DNA from: Bacillota bacterium
GTDB lineage: Bacteria; Bacillota; Clostridia; Lachnospirales; Cellulosilyticaceae
Length of the DNA: 6,274 bases
Direction: 5' to 3'
Assembly (NCBI GenBank): GCA_023457875.1
Contig: JAEXBC010000024.1
Coordinates: 1 to 6,274, forward strand
How positions within the stretch are numbered: position 1 is the stretch's first letter; every line of letters starts with the position of its first letter. The position numbers and the translations under genes are program-made. Below, in pieces: positions 1 through 5,685 of this stretch. The notes under the pieces are model-generated. The model was not told where the DNA came from. It made no database searches and saw only the letters and a program-made list of their open reading frames with translations.

Positions 1-392
1 TCATAATATTGAGTAGGTGTGACCGTTAATTTCAAAGGCTTATTATTGTTTAAGTATATAAAAATCTGATATATGCTACTCTCGTCATTGTAACATGCTT
101 TAAACTGTATTTTATTAATGTTACTCGCTGAAACTGTTGTATTGATACTTTTAAACAAAGAATACCAATCAAATATAATCTGCTGCACATCAAAAATGAT
201 AATTTGATTTTTATGTATATTAAATATAATCCCTATAAAAACAAGGTTAAATATAATAGCTAAGATTATAAAACTAATATGAAAATGAGAGAATATCAGG
301 CACAGATTTATAAACAGAATGGAAAAGATTGAAAGTATTACTGTATTTCTTCTGCTCCTTGGATGTTCTTTATAATAATCATACTTCTTCAT
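1..392 (-). CDS. Small two-helix membrane protein with possible PH-like domain, C-terminus cut by window edge
   Basis: An open frame of 130 codons starts at an ATG (392-390) and runs off the left edge without a stop, so the gene is partial. A clear GAGGAG ribosome binding site (398-403) precedes the ATG by 5 nt. The protein starts with a charged, basic segment (MKKYDYYKEHPRSRR), then two hydrophobic helices at about residues 17-34 and 39-58, split by a very short loop (SHFHI). This gives a membrane hairpin with the N-terminus probably inside. The remaining 70 residues alternate hydrophobic and polar positions as short beta strands (NQIIIFDVQQIIFDWYSLF, then NINKIQF and IYQIFIYLNN). That layout resembles the bacterial PH-like (bPH/YcxB-type) domains that follow paired helices in small Firmicute proteins; this assignment is a guess. 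No function can be given. It lies 103 bp after the nitroreductase gene and may be its operon partner. Confidence 0.75.
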   Translation of the reverse strand, partial: MKKYDYYKEHPRSRRNTVILSIFSILFINLCLIFSHFHISFIILAIIFNLVFIGIIFNIHKNQIIIFDVQQIIFDWYSLFKSINTTVSASNINKIQFKACYNDESSIYQIFIYLNNNKPLKLTVTPTQYY

Positions 393-397
393 TAAAT

Positions 398-403
398 CTC
401 CTC
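398..403 (-). promoter_or_regulatory. Ribosome binding site of the left-edge membrane protein gene
   Basis: GAGGAG read on the minus strand, 5 nt before the ATG at 392. It is a near-ideal Shine-Dalgarno sequence and is the main support for translation of a gene that the window cuts. Confidence 0.75.
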
Positions 404-495
404 ATCTCTTACAATATGCTGTATGATTGGGTAATGATAGAACTTGCGTTTACATGGGTGCCTAGCCAAAGTACGCTTTAGTGTCCATTTTCCAT

Positions 496-1032
496 CTATA
501 CTTTATCTTGTGGAAATGAATTAAACCATGCTCTGTGCTCAAAAGCTTTTTTGGGTGGTACGATGCATTTTTCTTCGGCAATGCCAACTGGAAGAAAACA
601 TACCAGTTCAAAATCACTAGGTATATTTAGTATCTGTGCCATTTTATCACATATTCTATCATCATCTGTTATATGCCCCTCATACCAACAACTCTGATAT
701 CCTAATTCCACGATTGCAAGTAGCATATTTTCAATAGCTGCAGAATAATCTTGTATAGCAAAACATTTATCTCTGTATGCATTTATCCTTTTTGTAAGCA
801 CACAAATAATCGCAGGAGCTGTTTCTCCTACAGGTGGATCCATTACTGCAAAGATTCTATCCAATACGCTATGGTCATCCACCGCAATCAAGCTGGTCGT
901 CTGCTTATTACAGCCAGAAGGCGCATTTAATCCTGCCTCCATAATTGTTATTAAATCTTCTCTTGGAACTATTGTTGATTTATATTTTCCACGATAGCTA
1001 CGTCTCTCATTGATTATATCAATCACGCCCAT
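496..1032 (-). CDS. Nitroreductase-family FMN oxidoreductase, short form
   Basis: A 178-residue protein of the FMN-dependent nitroreductase family, which are usually homodimeric cytosolic flavoproteins that pass electrons from NAD(P)H to nitro compounds, quinones or flavins. Family marks appear in order: RRSYR at residues 10-14 (FMN phosphate contact), APSGCNKQ at 37-44 (the APSxxNxQ motif), D95 and E101-N102 in the central helix, LGYQSCWYEG at 110-119, and LPVGIAEE at 147-154 near the end. The length is at the short end for the family. The start is the ATG at 1032: the GGGAGGAG just before it (1035-1042) is an ideal ribosome binding site. The frame could be extended to a TTG at 1044, but that would place the binding site inside the gene. 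It follows the TIM-barrel isomerase gene by 67 bp with no terminator between, so the two are probably co-transcribed. The substrate cannot be read from the sequence. Confidence 0.9.
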   Translation of the reverse strand: MGVIDIINERRSYRGKYKSTIVPREDLITIMEAGLNAPSGCNKQTTSLIAVDDHSVLDRIFAVMDPPVGETAPAIICVLTKRINAYRDKCFAIQDYSAAIENMLLAIVELGYQSCWYEGHITDDDRICDKMAQILNIPSDFELVCFLPVGIAEEKCIVPPKKAFEHRAWFNSFPQDKV

Positions 1033-1034
1033 AA

Positions 1035-1042
1035 CTCCTCCC
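1035..1042 (-). promoter_or_regulatory. Ribosome binding site that fixes the nitroreductase start
   Basis: GGGAGGAG on the minus strand, with the GGAGG core 4 nt from the ATG at 1032. Because it lies just inside the alternative TTG start at 1044, it argues for the shorter 178-residue protein. Confidence 0.75.
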
Positions 1043-1099
1043 AATACCCTTGATTACACTCACTTTATAGCCTTTTTATGGAGCACATTCGCTTTTTGA

Positions 1100-1981
1100 T
1101 TATATTCCGATTTTACGCCTTAGATACTCACGAGAAATTAAATTACTTTCATACATTGTCTTTTTTGTTGGCAAATCTGTTTCAACTACATAAACACCTG
1201 AATAGTTGGATTGTTCTAGTAAAGAAATTATCGTTTTAAAATCTATATCTCCTTGCCCTAACTCAGTATACAATCCATTTGAAACAAATTGATTATAGTT
1301 CCATTGGCTAGAAATCCCCTTGTGTAAGGTATCTAAAACTATATCCTTCAAGTGAACAGCGTGTATGATAGAAGTATATTTTTTGAAGAATTCAACCACG
1401 TTAATTCCTCCAAATGCCAATTGCCCCGTATCCGGTCCCATAAATAAAAGCCCCGGCTTAATCTCACTAAAAAGTGTTTCTATTTCTCCAATAGTTTCTA
1501 TTACTGATCCTGCATGGCTATGAAAACAAGGCCTTATTCCATTAAACATAAATATTTCACATATTTGAGTGATTGTTTCTACAAATACTTTCCATTCATC
1601 CGCCGTCATTCCATCTTGAGGCGTTACTCTCCCTGCAACATCAGTACGTGTTAAGCCACGACTGCCTTTATAATCGTTCCACCCAAGTGTACCAATAAAT
1701 ATTTCAGTAAGACCAAGTTGAAGAGAATAGTTTAAGAACTCCTTGGCTTTTGCAATAGCTATATCTCTTTCCTCCAACAACCAATATCGACCTTCTAAAT
1801 AACCCGGTGCAGGAACTAGTTTAGCTTTATCTAGCTCCTCTTTAAACTTTTCTATATTTTTAAAGTCTAGTACGAGAGGCGTTCCTTCATATCCGGACTT
1901 TGCAATTTCTTTGTAAACTTGCTCCCAAGGCGTCTCACTAGGGTATCCTAGTCTTCCGGCAACAACTAAATGTTTTTTCAT
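1100..1981 (-). CDS. IolE/MocC-like TIM-barrel sugar isomerase/epimerase/dehydratase
   Basis: A 293-residue cytosolic protein of the xylose-isomerase-like TIM-barrel superfamily (AP_endonuc_2 fold). Members use a divalent metal to isomerise, epimerise or dehydrate sugars and inositol derivatives. Motifs follow the order seen in inosose dehydratase IolE: FHSHAGSVIET at 153-163 (IolE has an HHH-type motif here), PDTGQLAFGG at 183-192, HAVHLKD at 207-213, LYTELGQGDIDF at 237-248 and YVVETD at 264-269. Likely metal ligands are among E162, D184, H210 and E267, from family knowledge. Two positions differ from the common pattern: HHH becomes HSH, and DTGH becomes DTGQ (Q187), so the substrate may not be inosose. 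The ATG at 1981 has an AGGGGG binding site 6 nt upstream. It is the first gene of a possible operon with the nitroreductase; no other inositol-catabolic gene is visible, so the exact reaction is unknown. Confidence 0.85.
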   Translation of the reverse strand: MKKHLVVAGRLGYPSETPWEQVYKEIAKSGYEGTPLVLDFKNIEKFKEELDKAKLVPAPGYLEGRYWLLEERDIAIAKAKEFLNYSLQLGLTEIFIGTLGWNDYKGSRGLTRTDVAGRVTPQDGMTADEWKVFVETITQICEIFMFNGIRPCFHSHAGSVIETIGEIETLFSEIKPGLLFMGPDTGQLAFGGINVVEFFKKYTSIIHAVHLKDIVLDTLHKGISSQWNYNQFVSNGLYTELGQGDIDFKTIISLLEQSNYSGVYVVETDLPTKKTMYESNLISREYLRRKIGI

Positions 1982-2006
1982 TTGTTTCCCCCTAAGTAAA
2001 CTCTGT

Positions 2007-2027
2007 TATAGGCGTTTACAAAACGCC
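2007..2027 (-). promoter_or_regulatory. Palindromic operator candidate with cre-like sequence in the isomerase leader
   Basis: GGCGTTT (2011-2017) and AAACGCC (2021-2027) form a perfect 7-bp inverted repeat around a 3-bp centre, 30 bp upstream of the isomerase ATG. Read on the minus strand from 2020, TGTAAACGCCTATA matches the CcpA cre consensus TGWAANCGNTNWCA at 12 of 14 positions, with mismatches at positions 10 and 13. TGTAAACG is also a common half-site of LacI/GalR-family repressors. Placement between the promoter candidate and the ribosome binding site suits a repressor site. A small RNA hairpin is the alternative reading. Confidence 0.45.
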
Positions 2028-2080
2028 ATAACCCATATAAATACAGTCACTTTCACTTCTATCTAAAGCTTATACTATAG

Positions 2081-2307
2081 TTAAAGAATTTTCAACTTAT
2101 TACCTCTCATTTTATCAAGAAATATGCGCTTTTCCGTTATGAATGTATAGGAGCGATTTTTTCTTTCATCTGTCAGATCTAAAAAAGACTTCCAGACCTT
2201 GAAATTTACAATAAAACTTCAAATCAGCCCAAAAGTCCTCTTTTTTTAATGCGTGTTTGAATTGACGCTTACGTTCTATTAACTATTTCCAAATAATTCT
2301 TACTCAT
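2081..2307 (-). pseudogene. Possible decayed small gene, three frames joined by two frameshifts
   Basis: On the minus strand an ATG at 2307 follows a GAGGTGGAG purine stretch and reads MSKNYLEIVNRT before a TAA. The next frame (+1) is open across that stop and gives 38 codons, including KKEDFWADLKFYCKFQ, up to a TGA near 2169. The third frame (again +1) overlaps it and gives 45 codons, including LTDERKNRSYTFITEKR, up to a TAA at 2083-2081. Each step is the same type of shift and the open segments overlap without a gap, as expected for a broken gene of about 75 codons. I recognise no family, and open runs of this size can occur by chance in AT-rich DNA, so this is tentative. Confidence 0.25.
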
Positions 2308-2325
2308 CTCCACCTCAACTGCATA

Positions 2326-2370
2326 AAAAATGACCGTTCAGTACATACTTTACTGATTACGGTCATTTTT
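2326..2370 (-). terminator. Rho-independent terminator of the ATP-grasp/nucleotidyltransferase gene
   Basis: AAAAATGACCGT (2326-2337) pairs fully with ACGGTCATTTTT (2359-2370), a 12-bp stem. After a two-base bulge it continues as a 6-bp stem, TCAGTA (2338-2343) with TACTGA (2351-2356), closing on a 7-base loop. On the minus strand it starts 12 nt after the stop codon at 2383 and ends in a run of six T, a typical intrinsic terminator. The T/A symmetry of the stem means it could also act on the plus strand, although no plus-strand gene is seen. Confidence 0.9.
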
Positions 2371-2382
2371 CGTTCAACTATC

Positions 2383-5300
2383 CTATTCTCTAACGCGAAG
2401 GGGAAAAGCAGGATCATAGATAGAATTTATCTTTATGGCATAAGAAGTTTTATTCATAATATCTTGATCCGTAACATAATGGACATCTAAAAGTCCATCG
2501 GACTGATATCCAGTTTTCAAATAATTCATTTGAGATAAAGCCTTACTCCAACCATCAAGCCATGTTGAAAGCTGCTTCTTCTGCATCTCGGTACCATCAA
2601 AGTGAAGGAGCAGGTCAATATCACTATTACACCTTGCCGAACAATTATTAGTACTACCAAAAAGATAGATTCCCTTTACTCCAGAAGCACACATATCTAT
2701 CCCAGCAGCTATTTGTTCTGCCATATAGTGACGCCATTTCCAGCCATGGTCTTCCTTATTATCTTCTATGTTCTCTGCTCCTGTCTGTTCAAAATCAGGT
2801 CCCCACTTAGCGCTGGAAGGGGAATCTAGATAAGCTATCGCCTTTTGCAAATCAGCATTCATTAAGACAACCAGTTCTTTTTCGAAGCCGACTTTTTCTA
2901 CTCGAATTACTTTAATCACATGACTTAAATAAGAATAGGACGGAACCATTTCTCCTAGGAAATTATTCTTATTAGAAAAAAAACATTTATTAAATACAAT
3001 TTGCTGGTCTTCTGGATAAAGCGGAAGGTACTTGATATTTTCTTCCACGAGATCTTGAAAAAAATGTGTGCCAAATGAGAGTTCTGGCTGAAACCGTGAC
3101 TCCTTTGCCGCAATTTCAATGAGCATCGCTGTATTATTAATATCCGAATAGGCAACAGGAACACCCAGCTTAATATCACCACGGCTACCCCATCGTCCTG
3201 GACCCATTAAAATAAAGCTTTTCCGAGGAAGGATACTGTTCAGGTGGTTGATTGCATATGCTACATTCACTAAATCCTCACGCTTTTCTAACGCCGCATA
3301 TTCCACAGGATCCACATACACTATCGTCTTAATTCCAGTAACCTTTCCATTGGAAATATATTTATCTGCTGTAAAAATAGTTTTTTGGTAAGGTATATCC
3401 GGAGGAATGGCAACAGGTTTACTATCGTAATTTCTGCTTTGCGGACGGCATTGTAACAGGTAAAGATTATCACCGTCGCTGGCAAATTCAATGTCTACGG
3501 GATATCCTAACTTCTCCTTTAGTAAGACCATAACAGACTGAATTTGCTTTATCATGGATGTGTTTCTGACCAAATGATCAAAGGTAATGACAATTTCATC
3601 TGATTTAAAGTTCGTTGTAAATGAATTCACGCCAACTAGAATGTCCTCCTTCAATACAGAAGCCACATAGTTAATATGAGGGATTTGATTTCCATATTCC
3701 TTAACCACCTGAGCAATGGGAAGGGTTAAGAAGCATTTATTTTCAACATCTAACACATCCATCATCTGAGGCGAATACTTTACTAAATCGACTGCCAACT
3801 GATTCACCAGAAGGTTTGGTTGCCCTGGAGAAATCAATATGGGATAATCATCTCCGATTCGGTCCACTGCCCTCGTTCCTAGCCCCATTACCATTCTTAG
3901 CAGACCATCCTCCCGCCTGATTCTGGAGGACCACCTGAGCTCATTGTTGCTAAAAGCAACTCCGGCATAGAGCGGAAAGAAATAAGGCCCCACTCTGGTT
4001 CCTACTACCTCCTGAATCATAATACCCATTTGTTCGGAACAGTCGATTAAATTACGCTCTATTCGATATTGAATGGAGTCTGGGTTAAACAAAGAAGCAT
4101 AAACTTCTAAAATACCCTCTATCAATTGCTGAAGTCTTTCTGCCTTGGTCCCTGAATTGATTATAAAAAGACTTTTATATTTTCCAGAAAAGGAGGTATC
4201 TATCTGATCTTCTAATAGACTTGATGATCGGACAATTAAAGGCTTATCCTGACAGCTCTCCAGTATTTGTGCCAGTTCATTAATAATATAAGAAGAAAAC
4301 TTGGAATTCTTCATCATATGAATAATTCTAGGATAACTTGTTCGTATATCAAGAATATCCCGATATTTATGCTCATTTAGTTCATCCAAGCCATTTCTTT
4401 CAATCAGATTGGATAATTCATCGGCAGTAATATACCAGGTTCTAGGGACTTTAATCTTAGAAAACTCTGGATTTTCCTTAACATGAGAGGCTATAATCTG
4501 ATTTGCTATAAAGAAACCAGTTCCTTTGCCCCCTATTTTACCAATGCATTTCGGAGAACAGATCACATTATCAAGAAGACTACAAAGGGCTTCTATAGAA
4601 ATATATTTCTGTGCATTCGCAACCATGGTTGGTTTATCGGTTAGGAATCTTTGTATTAATTCCACACTCAGCCACCGTTTGGTAGCCTCACTTACCATCT
4701 CATTGTCCTTGATTGCATTCATATATTGGGATAGTGCATGAGTAATATCTTTTAAATCAGCATCCTTCTTGTCAATTTTTTTAATAAGTTCATAAGTTGT
4801 CCCCTGATAAATCCATAAACTAATGTGATTGTAAATCGAGGCATCTTCCATACAGGAGCCCGCATAAGAAAATAATATCTGACTTAGTTGTGTCACGTCA
4901 AAAGTTGGTAAGGTTTCTAACGGAAAATTAATTTCACCTTGAATCCTATATTTTTTCCAGTCCATTCTATCAAAAATATCATCCACCAAACTAGGGCTCG
5001 TTCTGGCAAGAAGATCAAGCATTTTTTCACATACGTAAAGAAGCATATTTCGATTTGTATTCTGCAATAATGTAATAATCGCTTCCCAATCTCCTCGAAA
5101 TCGGTTCTTAGGCTGAATTTTTACTTTGAAAAGCCTTTCTGCAATACGGTTAGCAATGGTATCTAACAGTTTCTGTTCTTCTGGAAGAAAAACACTATCT
5201 ATATTGGTAATAATATGTTTTGGGTATATTGCTTTAATCGATCCATGGGATATTCCATTCAATATAATTTCAGACTGTAATGTATAACCATCTTCAACGA

Positions 5301-5511
5301 TAGGTTTGGTAGCATATGTCTTTCCATCTAGTACAATGTAAACCGAGCAGTTCTTATAATCGTGAAACCCCACCGGTGTTACTTCTGCAACTTTAAATAA
5401 ACTATCTGAAAGAGAAGGGATAGCCAGAGCTTCATCCACCAAATAAAAGCATTCCAGCTCCTTTGCTCTTTCTACCAAAACATCCAAATCCTGATCTTTA
5501 AATCGATTCAT
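2383..5511 (-). CDS. PEP/pyruvate-binding (PPDK-type ATP-grasp) protein with N-terminal GAF-like and C-terminal nucleotidyltransferase domains
   Basis: A 1042-residue soluble protein. Residues 15-130 look like a GAF sensor domain, ending in the typical helix LPEEQKLLDTIANRIAERL. A helical linker (131-315) follows. Residues 320-692 are the ATP-grasp of PEP synthase/PPDK: IGGKG with K329, VRSS with R428, ED at 434-435, FSG at 441-443, GLG at 543-545 and the closing DIEF...LLQCRP with E675, Q687 and R689. Residues 693-870 carry GPGRWGSRG (770-778) and GTHFF (814-818), marks of PEP/pyruvate-binding proteins of unknown role. Residues 925-1042 match a nucleotidyltransferase: GS at 952-953, D964-x-D966 and a third Asp at D1009. 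The central phosphohistidine domain and PEP barrel of true PPDK/PEP synthase are absent, so it is unlikely to make PEP. The ATG at 5511 has AAGGGG 8 nt upstream. Domain calls are firm for the ATP-grasp, good for the nucleotidyltransferase and moderate for GAF. The substrate is unknown. Confidence 0.9.
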   Translation of the reverse strand: MNRFKDQDLDVLVERAKELECFYLVDEALAIPSLSDSLFKVAEVTPVGFHDYKNCSVYIVLDGKTYATKPIVEDGYTLQSEIILNGISHGSIKAIYPKHIITNIDSVFLPEEQKLLDTIANRIAERLFKVKIQPKNRFRGDWEAIITLLQNTNRNMLLYVCEKMLDLLARTSPSLVDDIFDRMDWKKYRIQGEINFPLETLPTFDVTQLSQILFSYAGSCMEDASIYNHISLWIYQGTTYELIKKIDKKDADLKDITHALSQYMNAIKDNEMVSEATKRWLSVELIQRFLTDKPTMVANAQKYISIEALCSLLDNVICSPKCIGKIGGKGTGFFIANQIIASHVKENPEFSKIKVPRTWYITADELSNLIERNGLDELNEHKYRDILDIRTSYPRIIHMMKNSKFSSYIINELAQILESCQDKPLIVRSSSLLEDQIDTSFSGKYKSLFIINSGTKAERLQQLIEGILEVYASLFNPDSIQYRIERNLIDCSEQMGIMIQEVVGTRVGPYFFPLYAGVAFSNNELRWSSRIRREDGLLRMVMGLGTRAVDRIGDDYPILISPGQPNLLVNQLAVDLVKYSPQMMDVLDVENKCFLTLPIAQVVKEYGNQIPHINYVASVLKEDILVGVNSFTTNFKSDEIVITFDHLVRNTSMIKQIQSVMVLLKEKLGYPVDIEFASDGDNLYLLQCRPQSRNYDSKPVAIPPDIPYQKTIFTADKYISNGKVTGIKTIVYVDPVEYAALEKREDLVNVAYAINHLNSILPRKSFILMGPGRWGSRGDIKLGVPVAYSDINNTAMLIEIAAKESRFQPELSFGTHFFQDLVEENIKYLPLYPEDQQIVFNKCFFSNKNNFLGEMVPSYSYLSHVIKVIRVEKVGFEKELVVLMNADLQKAIAYLDSPSSAKWGPDFEQTGAENIEDNKEDHGWKWRHYMAEQIAAGIDMCASGVKGIYLFGSTNNCSARCNSDIDLLLHFDGTEMQKKQLSTWLDGWSKALSQMNYLKTGYQSDGLLDVHYVTDQDIMNKTSYAIKINSIYDPAFPLRVRE

Positions 5512-5519
5512 TTTTATTA

Positions 5520-5525
5520 CCCCTT
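5520..5525 (-). promoter_or_regulatory. Ribosome binding site of the ATP-grasp/nucleotidyltransferase gene
   Basis: AAGGGG on the minus strand, 8 nt before the ATG at 5511. It supports this ATG as the true start. Confidence 0.6.
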
Positions 5526-5533
5526 GATTTGAA

Positions 5534-5548
5534 ATTTATCTGATAAAT
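5534..5548. promoter_or_regulatory. 15-bp perfect palindrome upstream of the ATP-grasp gene
   Basis: ATTTATC (5534-5540) and GATAAAT (5542-5548) are exact inverted copies around one central base, 22 bp upstream of the start codon and 8 bp upstream of the ribosome binding site. The single-base centre is too tight for a good RNA hairpin and fits a site for a dimeric DNA-binding protein. No regulator gene is visible in the window, and AT-rich palindromes also arise by chance. Confidence 0.35.
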
Positions 5549-5579
5549 ATTTAAAAAATTAAGTAAGGTTTACCTATAT

Positions 5580-5656
5580 AAAAAAGAGTTGTCACAAAAG
5601 AAAATATATGTCTGATATTATGATGTAAGGATTTGACAACACAATATCAGACATAT
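5580..5656 (-). terminator. Interlocked inverted repeats behind the glutamate dehydrogenase gene, probable terminator region
   Basis: A 14-bp perfect repeat, ATATGTCTGATATT (5606-5619) with AATATCAGACATAT (5643-5656), starts 29 nt after the dehydrogenase stop. On the minus strand it is followed by a T-rich tract (ATTTTCTTTT). A second repeat, GTTGTCA (5588-5594) with TGACAAC (5634-5640), has one arm inside the first loop and the other outside it, and is followed by TCTTTTTT. The stems therefore either exclude each other as two alternative terminators or fold together as an H-type pseudoknot. The loops are long (23 and 39 nt), so termination may be only partial. Confidence 0.6.
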
Positions 5657-5685
5657 TAATTCATTTTACAACATCTATGGAAATA

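Larger units (their letters stand above)
1982..2325. other. Gap of about 340 bp upstream of the isomerase gene
   Basis: No intact gene is visible on either strand. On the minus strand it holds the leader of the isomerase gene (AGGGGG binding site, a perfect palindrome at 2011-2027 and a weak promoter candidate: TTGAAA at 2090-2095 with TATAAG at 2069-2074, only 15 bp apart). Further right is a stretch that reads as a possible decayed gene in three frames (2081-2307). The right end meets the terminator of the large upstream gene. Confidence 0.6.

Noticed and set aside
463..480. Hairpin AAAG/CTTT after the nitroreductase gene as a terminator
   Set aside because: The stem is only 4 bp and no T-run follows it on the minus strand.
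1033..1044. TTG start giving a 182-residue nitroreductase
   Set aside because: The extra codons are TTG GGA GGA GTT, which are the ribosome binding site itself; the ATG at 1032 is the better start.
2602..2829. 75-codon open frame on the plus strand
   Set aside because: It lies wholly inside the C-terminal coding part of the large minus-strand gene, antisense to it, with no recognisable domain.
2955..3182. 75-codon minus-strand frame
   Set aside because: It overlaps the large gene in another frame where that gene's GPGRWG/GTHFF region is well supported.
4526..4741. 71-codon open frame on the plus strand
   Set aside because: It is antisense to the linker and start of the ATP-grasp domain in the large gene, which has clear motifs; it has no support of its own.
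2383..5511. True pyruvate phosphate dikinase or PEP synthase (ppdK/ppsA)
   Set aside because: Only the ATP-grasp part matches; the phosphohistidine domain and the PEP-binding barrel with its catalytic Cys are missing, and the C-terminus is a nucleotidyltransferase.
5588..5656. Miniature transposable element with terminal inverted repeats
   Set aside because: The two inverted repeats interlock rather than bound one element, the segment is very short and no target-site duplication is seen.
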